A DNA stretch of 64,000 bases, from positions 1,488,001 to 1,552,000 of the forward strand of contig NZ_LWID01000001.1 in assembly GCF_029783845.1 (NCBI RefSeq), in the 5' to 3' direction. The position numbers and the translations under genes were made by a program. The notes under the pieces were generated by a model. It made no database searches and was not told where the DNA came from. It saw only the letters and a list, made by a program, of their open reading frames with translations. Numbering within the stretch: position 1 is the stretch's first letter; every line of letters begins with the position of its first letter. This document shows, one piece after another, positions 1-10,086 of this stretch. The stretch is from Volucribacter amazonae (GTDB taxonomy: Bacteria; Pseudomonadota; Gammaproteobacteria; Enterobacterales; Pasteurellaceae).

Positions 1-39
1 TTTGCCAACGCCGTATTATTTTAAAGTGGAACGACTATA
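1..39 (-). repeat. Correia-like palindromic repeat, copy A (cut by window edge)
   Basis: Right half of the interspersed repeat described for the copy at 53344-53449. It ends ...AAAGTGGAACGACTATA, and the last bases run into TATAAT (36-41), which could act as a -10 box for trmL. The left part lies outside the window. Confidence 0.75.
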
Positions 40-60
40 ATGTGCTTTTTGTTTTATTGA

Positions 61-627
<567 letters not shown>

Positions 628-629
628 AC

Positions 630-1043
630 TTATCGTTGCGTCTTAAATTGAATCAGTTCACGCCGTTCTTTCTTATTTGGGCGGCGATCAGGGTGAGGCA
701 TAACATTCATTTTGCGTGCTAATGCCATTTTTTCACGTTGGATAAGGCTTTGTTCAGTTTCTTGGTAAAGTAATTGTGCCTCGGGAGCGCCTCGCCGTTG
801 GCTAGATAAAGCAAGCACTTCCACTTCTTTTTCATCATTACCTTGCCTTAAGCGAATTTTTGCCCCAATTTCAACATTTTTATTGGGCTTGCTTCGCTGT
901 CCATTGTAATGCACTTTACCACCATCAATCATTTCTTTGGCGAGAGTTCTGGTTTTGTAAAATCGAGCAGCCCATAGCCATTTATCTAAACGTACGTTGT
1001 TATCACTTTCGTTGTCTTGTGGTTGAGAACGGTGTTTTGCCAT
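630..1043 (-). CDS. hslR: Ribosome-associated heat shock protein Hsp15
   Basis: Small basic RNA-binding protein that in E. coli recognises blocked 50S subunits still carrying nascent chains. The S4 RNA-binding domain occupies about residues 17-55, seen as VRLDKWLWAARFYKTRTLA followed by IDGGKVHYNGQ. The C-terminal tail is rich in Lys and Arg (NKKERRELIQFKTQR). The 137-residue length fits the family. The frame is open for 53 codons further upstream, but that stretch is Cys/Asn-rich, overlaps nudE on the other strand and looks unlike Hsp15. ATG at 1043 was therefore chosen. It is convergent with trmL and divergent from nudE. Confidence 0.93.
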   Translation of the reverse strand: MAKHRSQPQDNESDNNVRLDKWLWAARFYKTRTLAKEMIDGGKVHYNGQRSKPNKNVEIGAKIRLRQGNDEKEVEVLALSSQRRGAPEAQLLYQETEQSLIQREKMALARKMNVMPHPDRRPNKKERRELIQFKTQR

Positions 1044-1067
1044 AGATTTTGTGTTTCTCCGTTTTGT

Positions 1068-1100
1068 TATAGTCGTCTTGTCTTCATTGAAATGACAATA
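1068..1100. repeat. Degenerate remnant of the Correia-like repeat, copy C
   Basis: A 33-bp stretch beginning TATAGTCGTC and ending TTGAAATGACAATA, between the divergent starts of hslR and nudE. It keeps only the two ends and a CTTGTCTT core, as if most of the middle were deleted. The call rests on the matching ends. Confidence 0.5.
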
Positions 1101-1167
1101 ATCGCATTTGTGCTTTGTGTATTTTATGGTATCGTTATTGCTCGCATTTGTAAAACTTGAGGTCAGT

Positions 1168-1728
1168 ATGCCAGCATTACAAAAACCACAAATTTTATCC
1201 ATTTCTGTTGTGGCACAATCACGTCTCTTTGAAATTCAGGCGGTTGATCTAAAATTTTCTAATGGCGAATTACGCACCTATGAACGCTTTAAGCCAAGTA
1301 GCCGAGCAGCGGTTATGGTCTTGCCTATTGAAAATGATAACTTATTGATGGTTAAAGAATATGCCGTAGGCACTGAACGGTATGAACTGGGATTTCCCAA
1401 AGGCTTAATGGAAGTGGGCGAAAGCCCTGAACAGAGTGCAAATCGAGAAATGCAAGAGGAAATTGGTTTGGCCGCAAAACATTTTATTCCGTTGCGTACA
1501 GTGAATACTTCGCCGAGTTTTATGAATAATCCCATGCACATTTTTGTTGCCCAAGATCTTTATCCTAGCCAATTAGTGGGCGATGAACCTGAACCCTTGC
1601 AACGGGTAAGCATACCTTTAAGTCAGTTGGATCAATTATTACAAGATCCTGATTTTTGCGAGGCTCGTAATTTAGTTGCGTTATATGCGTTACGTGATTA
1701 TTTAGCAAAGACAGCAAGCAAAGGCTAA
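1168..1728 (+). CDS. nudE: ADP compounds hydrolase NudE (Nudix)
   Basis: Nudix pyrophosphatase that hydrolyses ADP-ribose, diadenosine polyphosphates and NADH to mononucleotides with Mg2+. The 23-residue Nudix box spans about residues 79-101: G-x5-E-x7-REMQEEIGL, with the catalytic REUxEE present. Length is 186 residues, typical for NudE. An upstream in-frame start at 1108 is open, but MPALQKPQILS after TTGAGGTC is the better start. It precedes cysQ by 16 bp on the same strand, so the two may be co-transcribed; both act on 3' or 5' adenine nucleotide by-products. Confidence 0.93.
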   Translation: MPALQKPQILSISVVAQSRLFEIQAVDLKFSNGELRTYERFKPSSRAAVMVLPIENDNLLMVKEYAVGTERYELGFPKGLMEVGESPEQSANREMQEEIGLAAKHFIPLRTVNTSPSFMNNPMHIFVAQDLYPSQLVGDEPEPLQRVSIPLSQLDQLLQDPDFCEARNLVALYALRDYLAKTASKG

Positions 1729-1744
1729 ATGGAGAGGGGATATT

Positions 1745-2557
1745 ATGTTAGTGCTTTCAAAGGTATTGTTGCAATCCGTATTAATTATCGCAGAACAAGC
1801 AGGCGAACATTTACGGCGATTTTATCAGCAATCTGCTGGGGTAAATGTACAGTTAAAAGCGGATAACACACCTGTTACGGAAGCAGATTTGTTTGTGAGC
1901 CAATTTTTGACTCAACAATTAAGCCAATTAACACCGAATATCCCTGTGTTGTCAGAGGAAAATTGTCATATTCCCTTTTCTGAACGTCAACAATGGCAAC
2001 AATATTGGTTGATAGATCCCCTTGATGGCACACAGCAATTTATTGATCGCACCGATCAATTTGCGATACTTATTGCCTTGGTGCAACAGCATCGTCCTAC
2101 ATTAGGGGTTATTCATGCCCCTATTTTGCAACGTAGTTTTTATGCTATGCAGGGTTATGGTGCTTATCAACAATCGCCACAGAGTACACAAAGATTATCT
2201 CGGCAAGAACCAAACTTGCATCAGCCGTTGAAGATTGCGATAGGTTCAAGTTATTCACAACAAAAAGTGCGGTCAATTTTGCCCGAGAATTTTGCCTGTG
2301 AATTTTTGGTTTATGGTTCAAGCGGGCTAAAAAGCACCTTGGTGGCAACAGGCGAATGCGATTGTTATGTGCGTTTAGGTAATACTGGAGAGTGGGATAC
2401 TGCCGCTGCTGAGATTATTCTTAATGAAATGGGGGGCAAAATTTTTGATCCACAATTCCAACCCTTAACGTATAATCAACGGCATAGTTTGATTAATCCG
2501 CATTTTGTCATGGTGGCACAAGGGCAGAGGGATTGGCAAAAGGTTTTCCGTTTTTAA
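1745..2557 (+). CDS. cysQ: 3'(2'),5'-bisphosphate nucleotidase CysQ
   Basis: Inositol-monophosphatase-fold enzyme that converts 3'-phosphoadenosine 5'-phosphate to AMP and so recycles the by-product of sulfate assimilation and acyl-carrier maturation. Metal-binding motifs are visible in order: SEEN near residue 67, DPLDGTQQF near 90, and EWDTAAAEII near 216. The length of 270 residues is near the family norm. A uptake-type word (AAGTGCGGT) sits inside the gene near 2265. It lies between nudE and zwf on the same strand. Confidence 0.93.
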   Translation: MLVLSKVLLQSVLIIAEQAGEHLRRFYQQSAGVNVQLKADNTPVTEADLFVSQFLTQQLSQLTPNIPVLSEENCHIPFSERQQWQQYWLIDPLDGTQQFIDRTDQFAILIALVQQHRPTLGVIHAPILQRSFYAMQGYGAYQQSPQSTQRLSRQEPNLHQPLKIAIGSSYSQQKVRSILPENFACEFLVYGSSGLKSTLVATGECDCYVRLGNTGEWDTAAAEIILNEMGGKIFDPQFQPLTYNQRHSLINPHFVMVAQGQRDWQKVFRF

Positions 2558-2643
2558 TATTAGGTAAAACCAATTAGTGAAAATCAAATTAATCGGTAAT
2601 ATAACAAAAACATAATATATTAATTCATCAATAGGAAAGCAAC

Positions 2644-4161
2644 ATGACCAAAGTAGAAACGAAACCAGAGAACAGCACCATTGCTATTTTTGGTGCATCA
2701 GGGGATTTGACCCAACGTAAACTTATTCCCGCATTTTATAATTTGTTTTTACATGGCAAATTGCCTGAAGATTTTGCGATTTTGGGCATTAGCCGTACGG
2801 ATTATAGTGATCAAGCCTATCGAGATAAGGTAAAACAAGCCTTAATTGAGTATGAAAAGATTGATGAAACCCCTTTGTTAGAGGGTTTTTTACAGCATAT
2901 TTATTATGTGCCAGTCAATACTTCTGAAGTAAGCGAATATGCTAAGGTAAAACAGCGTTTAGCAGAGTTAGAAACTCAACATCATACCCAAGGCAATGTG
3001 GTTTATTATCTTTCTACTCCGCCGAGCTTATACGGCGTTATTCCAGAATGTTTAGCAGCACATCAATTAAATTCTGAGCAACAAGGTTGGAAACGTTTAG
3101 TGGTAGAAAAACCTTTTGGTTATGATTTGCAATCTGCTATTGAACTTGATGACAAAATTCATCAATATTTCCAAGAACATCAACTTTATCGTATCGATCA
3201 TTATCTTGGCAAAGAAACTGTACAAAATTTATTGGTATTACGTTTTTCAAATGGCTTGTTTGAGCCATTATGGAATCGTAATTATATCAATTATGTAGAA
3301 ATTACAGGGGCAGAATCCATTGGAGTAGAAGATCGAGGTGGCTATTATGATGGGGCTGGGGCAATGCGTGATATGTTCCAAAACCATTTATTGCAGGTAT
3401 TAGCCTTGGTTGCTATGGAGTCGCCAGCAGTAATTAATGCGGACTCGTTGCGTAATGAAGTGGTAAAAGTGTTGCAAAGTTTGCACCCATTATCGGAGCG
3501 AGATTTAGAGGAAAATTTGGTACTTGGGCAATATACCAGCTCAAAAGTGCGTGGTAATGCGTTAGCAGGCTATCGTGAGGAAAAAGGGGTTGATCCAGAA
3601 TCTCGCACCGAAACCTATATGGCATTGCGTATGCAAATTGATAACTGGCGTTGGAGCGGTGTGCCGTTTTATGTGCGTACAGGAAAACGCTTACCAACCC
3701 GTGTTACAGAAATTGTGATTCATTTTAAAAGTACGCCACACCCTGTATTTAGCCAAAATGCCCCTGAAAATAAATTGATTATTCGTATTCAGCCTGATGA
3801 GGGGATTGTAATGAGCTTTGGTTTGAAAAAACCGGGGGCAGGCTTTGAAGCTCAAGAGGTATCTATGGACTTCCATTATGGCAATTTAGAAGAGTCGCAC
3901 GTTTTAACTGCCTATGAACGGTTATTGCTTGATGCCATTAAGGGCGATGCTACCTTATTTACCCGTAGTGATGCGGTACAAGCCTGTTGGCAATTTGTCC
4001 AACCTATTTTGGACTATAAAACCAAACCTGATTTCAAATTACATGGTTATGCTTGTGGTACTTGGGGACCTGAAGCAGCAGATCAATTAATGGCAAGAAG
4101 TGAACGTGAATGGCGTTTCCCTTGTAAAAATTTAACCAATACCAATTATTGTGAGCTTTAA
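2644..4161 (+). CDS. zwf: Glucose-6-phosphate 1-dehydrogenase
   Basis: First step of the oxidative pentose-phosphate pathway: glucose 6-phosphate to 6-phosphoglucono-lactone, making NADPH. The Rossmann motif [12 protein letters not shown] lies near residue 16. The substrate-binding signature RIDHYLGKE lies near residue 183. Length (505) is standard. AGGAAA at 2632-2637 is a good ribosome site for ATG 2644. The gene ends one base before pgl, and gnd follows, so the whole oxidative branch is one transcription unit (inferred from spacing). Confidence 0.97.
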   Translation: MTKVETKPENSTIAIFGASGDLTQRKLIPAFYNLFLHGKLPEDFAILGISRTDYSDQAYRDKVKQALIEYEKIDETPLLEGFLQHIYYVPVNTSEVSEYAKVKQRLAELETQHHTQGNVVYYLSTPPSLYGVIPECLAAHQLNSEQQGWKRLVVEKPFGYDLQSAIELDDKIHQYFQEHQLYRIDHYLGKETVQNLLVLRFSNGLFEPLWNRNYINYVEITGAESIGVEDRGGYYDGAGAMRDMFQNHLLQVLALVAMESPAVINADSLRNEVVKVLQSLHPLSERDLEENLVLGQYTSSKVRGNALAGYREEKGVDPESRTETYMALRMQIDNWRWSGVPFYVRTGKRLPTRVTEIVIHFKSTPHPVFSQNAPENKLIIRIQPDEGIVMSFGLKKPGAGFEAQEVSMDFHYGNLEESHVLTAYERLLLDAIKGDATLFTRSDAVQACWQFVQPILDYKTKPDFKLHGYACGTWGPEAADQLMARSEREWRFPCKNLTNTNYCEL

Positions 4162-4162
4162 T

Positions 4163-4867
4163 ATGAATAAAACCATTTTTGCTACGGCACAACAAGCCGT
4201 AGAGCAAATCGCACAAGAGCTGTTGGTTTATAGTCAGCAAGATCGCCCTGTGCATATTTCTTTATCTGGTGGCAGTACACCAAAATTATTGTTCAAAACC
4301 CTAGCTCAAGCTCCTTATCAGCAGGGTATTCATTGGCAAAATTTACATTTTTGGTGGGGCGATGAACGTATGGTTGCCCCTACTGATCCTGAAAGTAATT
4401 ATGGCGAAGTACAACATTTATTATTTGATCATATTACTATTCCAGCAGAAAATATTCATCGTATTCGTGGTGAGCAAGATCCTGAACAAGAATTAGCTCG
4501 TTTTAGTGCAGAATTAAAACAATATATTCCCACAGGTCAATTTGACTGGATTATTTTAGGTATGGGGACTGATGGACATACAGCCTCATTATTTCCACAC
4601 CAAACGGATTTTAATGATACACATTGGGCTGTTATTGCGAAACACCCTGAAACAGGACAATTACGCATTTCCAAAACCGCTCATTTACTTGAACAAGCAA
4701 AACGTATTACTTACTTAGTAACAGGGGCAGCGAAAGCACAAATTTTGCAAGAAATTCAAGATAATGATGCAGAGCAATTACCTTATCCTGCCGCCAAAAT
4801 TAAGGCAAAAAACGGTAAAACAGATTGGTATCTTGATCAAGATGCCGCTAACTTATTGCAAAAATAA
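4163..4867 (+). CDS. pgl: 6-Phosphogluconolactonase (DevB type)
   Basis: Hydrolyses 6-phosphoglucono-1,5-lactone to 6-phosphogluconate, the second step of the pathway. Family motifs: SLSGGSTPK near residue 34 and LGMGTDGHTASLFP near 131, plus the WGDERMVAPTDPESNY block. The 234-residue protein starts at ATG 4163, one base after the zwf stop. A GTG at 4151 is possible but overlaps zwf. The order zwf-pgl-gnd supports the call. Confidence 0.95.
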   Translation: MNKTIFATAQQAVEQIAQELLVYSQQDRPVHISLSGGSTPKLLFKTLAQAPYQQGIHWQNLHFWWGDERMVAPTDPESNYGEVQHLLFDHITIPAENIHRIRGEQDPEQELARFSAELKQYIPTGQFDWIILGMGTDGHTASLFPHQTDFNDTHWAVIAKHPETGQLRISKTAHLLEQAKRITYLVTGAAKAQILQEIQDNDAEQLPYPAAKIKAKNGKTDWYLDQDAANLLQK

Positions 4868-4917
4868 ATAAAAATCTAACCGCACTTTTTGTGGTTACCA
4901 AACAACAGGAGAAAACA

Positions 4918-6372
4918 ATGTCAGTAAAAGGCGATATCGGCGTTATCGGTTTAGCGGTAATGGGACAAAACTTAATTTTAAATATGAATGACCACGGTTT
5001 TAAAGTGGTGGCTTATAACCGAACCACCTCAAAAGTTGATGAATTTCTTGAGGGGGCGGCGAAAGGAACTAATATTATTGGAGCTTATTCCATTGAGGAC
5101 TTAGTCAGCAAATTAGAAAAGCCACGTCGTGTTATGTTAATGGTGCGTGCAGGTACGGTAGTGGATCAATTTATTGATGCCCTTGTGCCACATTTAGAAC
5201 AAGGCGACATCATTATTGATGGTGGTAATTCCAATTTCCCTGATACCAATCGCCGCGTTGAGGCTTTGCGTGAAAAAGGTATTCGTTTTGTTGGTGCCGG
5301 TGTATCAGGTGGCGAAGAGGGAGCAAGACACGGACCTTCCATTATGCCAGGTGGTAATGAAGAGGCTTGGCCATATGTAAAACCTATTCTACAAGCTATT
5401 TCAGCTAAAACTGATAAAGGCGAACCTTGCTGTGATTGGGTTGGTAAAGAAGGGGCAGGGCATTTCGTCAAAATGGTACATAATGGCATTGAATATGGCG
5501 ATATGCAGTTAATTTGTGAGGCTTACCAATTCTTAAAAGACGGATTAGGGCTAAGCTATGAACAAATGCAAGCTACTTTTGCTGAATGGAAAAAAACAGA
5601 GTTAGATAGCTATCTCATTGATATTACAACAGATATTCTTGGTTATAAAGACAGCGATGGTCAGCCATTAGTAGAAAAAATCCTTGATACCGCTGGACAA
5701 AAAGGAACAGGAAAATGGACAGGCATTAATGCTCTTGATTTAGGTATTCCATTAACCTTAATTACCGAATCTGTCTTTGCTCGTTGTGTATCCTCTTTTA
5801 AAGAACAACGTGTTGCCGCAGAAAAAGCCTTTAATAAACAAATTGGCAAAGTAGAAGGTGATAAACAAGTTTGGATTGAAGCGGTACGCAAAGCCCTACT
5901 TGCCTCAAAAATTATTTCTTACGCACAAGGCTTTATGCTTATTCGTGAAGCATCAGAAAATAACGGTTGGAATATTAACTATGGTAGTACAGCATTATTA
6001 TGGCGTGAGGGTTGCATTATTCGTAGTGCATTCCTAGGCAATATCCGAGATGCTTATGAAAACAACCCAGACCTTGTTTTCCTAGGCTCAGATCCTTATT
6101 TCAAAGCTATTTTAGAAGACTGTTTAGCTGATTGGCGTAAAGTGGCGGCTAAAGCCATTGAAATCGGTATCCCAATGCCTTGTATGGCATCAGCCATTAC
6201 TTTCTTAGACGGCTACACCACCGCACGCTTGCCTGCTAACTTATTACAAGCACAACGTGATTATTTTGGTGCTCACACTTACGAACGTACCGACAAACCG
6301 CGTGGCGAATTCTTCCATACCAACTGGACAGGAACAGGCGGTAATGTATCTTCAAGTACTTATGATGTGTAA
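4918..6372 (+). CDS. gnd: 6-Phosphogluconate dehydrogenase, decarboxylating
   Basis: Oxidatively decarboxylates 6-phosphogluconate to ribulose 5-phosphate with NADP+. The N-terminal Rossmann motif is GVIGLAVMGQNL (about residue 7). Further marks are the IIDGGNSNFPDT block (about 99), GAGVSGGEEGARHGPS and the KMVHNGIEYGDMQ catalytic helix. The 484-residue length fits the long dimeric type. ATG 4918 follows AACAGGAG; an earlier in-frame start at 4891 overlaps an uptake word and is unlikely. A terminator hairpin follows at 6387. Confidence 0.97.
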   Translation: MSVKGDIGVIGLAVMGQNLILNMNDHGFKVVAYNRTTSKVDEFLEGAAKGTNIIGAYSIEDLVSKLEKPRRVMLMVRAGTVVDQFIDALVPHLEQGDIIIDGGNSNFPDTNRRVEALREKGIRFVGAGVSGGEEGARHGPSIMPGGNEEAWPYVKPILQAISAKTDKGEPCCDWVGKEGAGHFVKMVHNGIEYGDMQLICEAYQFLKDGLGLSYEQMQATFAEWKKTELDSYLIDITTDILGYKDSDGQPLVEKILDTAGQKGTGKWTGINALDLGIPLTLITESVFARCVSSFKEQRVAAEKAFNKQIGKVEGDKQVWIEAVRKALLASKIISYAQGFMLIREASENNGWNINYGSTALLWREGCIIRSAFLGNIRDAYENNPDLVFLGSDPYFKAILEDCLADWRKVAAKAIEIGIPMPCMASAITFLDGYTTARLPANLLQAQRDYFGAHTYERTDKPRGEFFHTNWTGTGGNVSSSTYDV

Positions 6373-6386
6373 AAACTAGTTTAACT

Positions 6387-6423
6387 AAAACCACCTTTCT
6401 ATGTTTCTATAGTAGGTGGTTTT
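6387..6423 (+). terminator. Rho-independent terminator after gnd
   Basis: Inverted arms AAAACCACCT and AGGTGGTTTT separated by about 17 bases and followed by T-rich sequence. It lies 15 bp after the gnd stop and would end the cysQ-zwf-pgl-gnd transcript. Confidence 0.85.
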
Positions 6424-6427
6424 ATTA

Positions 6428-6520
6428 TATAGTCGTTCCACTTTAGAATAATACGGTGTTGGCGCCTCACTGTACAATTCTTCTTCGGCGTCCCCCTTAT
6501 CTTAAATTGAAACAATTATA
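6428..6520 (+). repeat. Correia-like palindromic repeat, copy D
   Basis: A 93-bp member, TATAGTCGTTCCACTTTAG... to ...TTAAATTGAAACAATTATA, between gnd and the opp ATPase gene. Its core (TGTACAATTCTTCTTCGGCG) is a shortened form of the core seen at 58382-58486. Confidence 0.85.
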
Positions 6521-6580
6521 TATCGCTATTAGCAACATCAAAGATATCATTCAAAAACTTACCTCTCTTTTTAGTTCACA

Positions 6581-8179
6581 TTAAGTTAAATTTGATGCTG
6601 TAATTAGTCGTTTAGTGTAATCTTGTTGTGGATTATTAAAAATCTGGTCGGCATTGCCTGTTTCCACTATTTTTCCTTGATTCATTACGATAATACGATC
6701 ACTTAATGCCCGAATAACAGCTAAATCGTGGCTAATGAAAATGTAGCTTAGACCGTATTTTTGCTGTAAGCGATTGAGGAGTTCAACTACCGTAATTTGG
6801 GTTGAACGATCTAATGCTGAGGTAGGTTCATCAAGTAGCACAAATTTAGGCTCAAGGATAATTGCTCGAGCGATGGCGATACGTTGCCGTTGTCCACCTG
6901 AAAATTCGTGGGGATAACGGTTTATCATTGTTGGCGATAAATTCACCTCTTGTAACATTTGGCAAACTTTTTCTCGCCGTTCTGCTTTACTTAGTGTTGG
7001 ACAATGTACTGTTAATCCCTCACCAATAATTTCGCCGATAGTTAAACGTGGTGATAAAGAATTAAAGGGATCTTGAAACACCATTTGCATATCTTTTTTC
7101 AAGCATTGATGTGCCACTTGATCTAATTGTGCAAGGTTAACGCCATTAAAGCTCAAATTACCCTGATAAGGCAAAATTTGCATAATCGCTCGTCCTAAGG
7201 TGGATTTACCTGAACCTGATTCACCAACAATGCCTAAGGTTTCTCCTATATTGAGTTCTAATGATAGAGGTTTTACCGCATTAAATATTTTCTTTGGCTT
7301 ACCAAATAAATTACGTTTTAATACATAATCCACAGAAATTTGCTCAGCCTTGATTAATGTACCTGCTGTTGGACGTTGCTGAGCTTTGAAGTGGGTGGGA
7401 ATAGGGGTAAGCAATTCTATGGTGTAGGGGTGTTGAGGTTGTGCAAATACCTGTTGGGTATTGCCTTGTTCAATAATTTCGCCATTTTTCATTACACAAA
7501 CTCGATCAGAATAACGGCGAACTAAGCGTAAATCGTGAGAGATCAGGATAATTGCCATTCCCATTTCTCGTTGTAATTCAAGCAAGAGATCGAGGATTTC
7601 GGCTTGTGTTGTTACATCAAGAGCAGTAGTGGGTTCATCAGCGATGAGTAAATCAGGCTGGTTGATGATTGCCATTGCGATCATTATTCGCTGTAGTTGT
7701 CCCCCTGAAAATTCTTGTGGATAGCAATCTAATTTTTTCTCTGCCTGCGGAATTTTTACTTTGTGAAGAGCTGATAATGCCATTTGTTTGGCTTGTTTTT
7801 TATTAATCTGTGGTTGATGAATATGTAAAGCTTCACTAATTTGTTTACCTATGGTCATATAGGGATTTAACGAGGTCATTGGTTCTTGGAAAATCATACC
7901 AATGCGATCACCACGTAATTTCTGTAAGGCTTTTTCATTGAGATCAAGAAGAGATTGTTCCTCAAACAGAATTTGTGAGTCTTGCCCATAACGAACAATA
8001 TTTTTAGGAAGCAATTGCATAATTGCCATTGAAGTTACCGATTTGCCTGAACCTGACTCGCCAACAATAGCAAGGGTCTGTCCTTTGTCTAATTGAAAAG
8101 AAACCGAACGTACCGCTTGCACATACTGATCATCAGTTTTGAGTTGTACTTTTAAATTTTTTACTGCTAATAATGCCAT
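6581..8179 (-). CDS. Fused double-ATPase subunit of oligopeptide ABC transporter (YejF-like)
   Basis: Cytoplasmic ATPase with two complete ABC domains in one 532-residue chain. Domain 1 has Walker A GESGSGKS near residue 40, signature SGGQLQRIMIA and Walker B LLIADEPTT. Domain 2 has GESGSGKST near 318, SGGQRQRIAIARA and VLLDEPTSALD. Each domain is followed by a peptide-importer C-terminal segment with HPYTIELL or QDYTKRLI. The arrangement matches YejF, not the separate OppD and OppF. It follows oppC by 9 bp with AGGAG before the ATG, so it is translated with oppABC and is its likely energiser. The mix of an Opp-type membrane part and a Yej-type ATPase is unusual. Confidence 0.9.
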   Translation of the reverse strand: MALLAVKNLKVQLKTDDQYVQAVRSVSFQLDKGQTLAIVGESGSGKSVTSMAIMQLLPKNIVRYGQDSQILFEEQSLLDLNEKALQKLRGDRIGMIFQEPMTSLNPYMTIGKQISEALHIHQPQINKKQAKQMALSALHKVKIPQAEKKLDCYPQEFSGGQLQRIMIAMAIINQPDLLIADEPTTALDVTTQAEILDLLLELQREMGMAIILISHDLRLVRRYSDRVCVMKNGEIIEQGNTQQVFAQPQHPYTIELLTPIPTHFKAQQRPTAGTLIKAEQISVDYVLKRNLFGKPKKIFNAVKPLSLELNIGETLGIVGESGSGKSTLGRAIMQILPYQGNLSFNGVNLAQLDQVAHQCLKKDMQMVFQDPFNSLSPRLTIGEIIGEGLTVHCPTLSKAERREKVCQMLQEVNLSPTMINRYPHEFSGGQRQRIAIARAIILEPKFVLLDEPTSALDRSTQITVVELLNRLQQKYGLSYIFISHDLAVIRALSDRIIVMNQGKIVETGNADQIFNNPQQDYTKRLITASNLT

Positions 8180-8188
8180 TCACAACTC

Positions 8189-9091
8189 CTATTTATCTTT
8201 TGGATCGAGGGCATCACGCAAGCCATCACCAATAAAATTAAAACAAAATAAGGTTAAACAAAGAAAAAATGCAGGAAAAATCAGTAACCAAGGAGAGGTT
8301 TCCATTTGCATTGCCCCATCACTTAATAACGCTCCCCAACTGCTCATAGGTTCTTGCGTACCCAAGCCGAGAAAGCTCAGGAAAGATTCAAATAAAATTA
8401 ATGAAGGCACTTCTAAAGAAGCATAAACCACCACAATACCTAAGACATTGGGAATAATATGTCGCCAAATGATTTGACGGCGAGAAACGCCACATACAAC
8501 CGCCGCCTCAATAAATTCTTTGTTTTTTAGGCTAAGGGTTTGCCCTCGTACAATTCGGGCTAAATTGAGCCACGCAATCATACCTATTGCCACAAAAATT
8601 AATAAAATGTTTTTACCAAATAAAGTAACTAATAGAATCACAAAAAACATAAAGGGAAAAGAACTTAATATTTCTAGCAAACGCATCATAATCATATCAG
8701 TTTTGCCACCAATATAACCTGAGATTGCTCCATAAATTGTGCCAATTAATACTGCAATCAACGCACCTGCTATGCCCACCATTAATGAGATACGTCCTCC
8801 TATTGCCACTCGTACCAATAAATCGCGCCCAGAACTGTCTGTACCAAAATAATGCCCTGAGGCAAAATCAGGCGCAATCCCCATCATATTCCAATCAGTA
8901 TCTTCATAGCTAAATGGCATAAGCATTGGGGCAAAAGTAATAAATAGCACAATAAGTAATAAGGTCATTAAACTGGCTACCGCCGCTTTATTACGAAAAA
9001 AACGACGACGTGCATCTTGCCATAGGCTACGCCCTTGTACCGTTTGCTGGCTAAGTTGTTGAGCAAGCTGTTGTTTTTCTTTATTTAACAT
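8189..9091 (-). CDS. oppC: Oligopeptide transport permease OppC
   Basis: Inner-membrane permease of a peptide importer. The 300-residue protein follows E. coli OppC closely from GRSLWQDARRRF through HYFGTDSSGRDLLVRVAIGG to the C-terminal GDGLRDALDPKDK (recalled alignment). It has an N-terminal hydrophobic segment plus five in the transport domain, and the EAA loop EFIEAAVVCGVSRRQIIWRH that contacts the ATPase. It lies 8 bp after oppB in the same minus-strand operon. Confidence 0.95.
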   Translation of the reverse strand: MLNKEKQQLAQQLSQQTVQGRSLWQDARRRFFRNKAAVASLMTLLLIVLFITFAPMLMPFSYEDTDWNMMGIAPDFASGHYFGTDSSGRDLLVRVAIGGRISLMVGIAGALIAVLIGTIYGAISGYIGGKTDMIMMRLLEILSSFPFMFFVILLVTLFGKNILLIFVAIGMIAWLNLARIVRGQTLSLKNKEFIEAAVVCGVSRRQIIWRHIIPNVLGIVVVYASLEVPSLILFESFLSFLGLGTQEPMSSWGALLSDGAMQMETSPWLLIFPAFFLCLTLFCFNFIGDGLRDALDPKDK

Positions 9092-9099
9092 AACTATCC

Positions 9100-10023
9100 T
9101 TAAGAATAACGAATTTTGGGATCGATAACAGCATATAAAATATCCACAATGGCATTAAACAAAATGGTTAATGTACCGACTAAAATAGTGAGGCTAAGCA
9201 CTAGAGAATAATCTCGATTTAATGCTCCATTAACAAAAAGTTGACCTATCCCGGGTAATCCAAATACGCTTTCAATTACCATTGAACCTGTAATAATCCC
9301 CACAAAGGCAGGCCCGAGATAGGTTATTACTGGTAACAAGGCTGGACGTAATGCGTGCTTAAAAACAATTTGCCACATTGGTAGCCCTTTGGCTTTCGCA
9401 GTACGAATAAAATTAGTATGCAATATTTCTATCATTGAGCCTCTTGTTATTCTTGCGATACCTGCCACATAACCAATGGTTAAAGATAAAACAGGTAACA
9501 CCATATAATAAAGCTGTCCTCCATTCCAACCACCAGCAGGTAGCCATTTCAAATAAATAGCAAAAAATAATACTAATAAAGGAGCAAAAACAAAGCTCGG
9601 CATAATAATGCCTGTCATCGCAAAAGACATTATCAAATAATCCCACCAGCTATTTTGTTTAAGTGCGGCGATTGTTCCTGCCAATAAACCAATAACAACA
9701 GCTAAAATAAAAGCCACAATGCCTAATTTGAAGGACACTGGAAAAGCTGAGGCTATAAGACTATTGACCGTTTGATCCTTATATTTAAAAGATGGTCCAA
9801 AATCCCCTTGTGCAAGGTTTTTTAAATACAATACATATTGTTTAGATAAAGGCTCATTAAAATGATATTTCGCTTCAATGTTTGCCATTACTTCTGGTGG
9901 ATAAGCCTTTTCTGAAGTAAAAGGGCTACCCGGTGCTAATCGCATGAGGAAAAAAGAAACGGTAATCAAAATAAATAAAGTTGGAATAGCTTCTAATAAG
10001 CGTTTTAACATAAATTTCAGCAT
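9100..10023 (-). CDS. oppB: Oligopeptide transport permease OppB
   Basis: Second inner-membrane permease of the importer, 307 residues. The start MLKFMLKRLLEAIPTLF, the segment LMRLAPGSPF and the block KYHFNEPLSKQYVLYLK are those of OppB. The EAA-type loop reads NFIRTAKAKGLPMWQIVFKH. I chose ATG at 10023 because it matches the OppB family start; an in-frame ATG at 10044 adds seven residues and overlaps the hairpin between oppA and oppB. Partner of OppC. Confidence 0.95.
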   Translation of the reverse strand: MLKFMLKRLLEAIPTLFILITVSFFLMRLAPGSPFTSEKAYPPEVMANIEAKYHFNEPLSKQYVLYLKNLAQGDFGPSFKYKDQTVNSLIASAFPVSFKLGIVAFILAVVIGLLAGTIAALKQNSWWDYLIMSFAMTGIIMPSFVFAPLLVLFFAIYLKWLPAGGWNGGQLYYMVLPVLSLTIGYVAGIARITRGSMIEILHTNFIRTAKAKGLPMWQIVFKHALRPALLPVITYLGPAFVGIITGSMVIESVFGLPGIGQLFVNGALNRDYSLVLSLTILVGTLTILFNAIVDILYAVIDPKIRYS

Positions 10024-10043
10024 TATTTTCTCCGTTTTAGTCA

Positions 10044-10079
10044 AAAATACCCTTAAGGTTCAACACTTAAGGGTATTTT
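10044..10079 (-). promoter_or_regulatory. Intercistronic hairpin between oppA and oppB
   Basis: Perfect 14-bp arms (10044-10057 and 10066-10079; AAAATACCCTTAAG and complement) with an 8-base loop. On the transcript it ends in a run of U between the oppA stop and the oppB start. It probably attenuates transcription or protects the oppA 3' end, so that binding protein exceeds permease (inference). Confidence 0.75.
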
Positions 10080-10086
10080 GTATAAC

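Noticed and set aside
1044..1202. Longer hslR start
   Set aside because: The 53 added codons overlap nudE in antisense and look unlike Hsp15.
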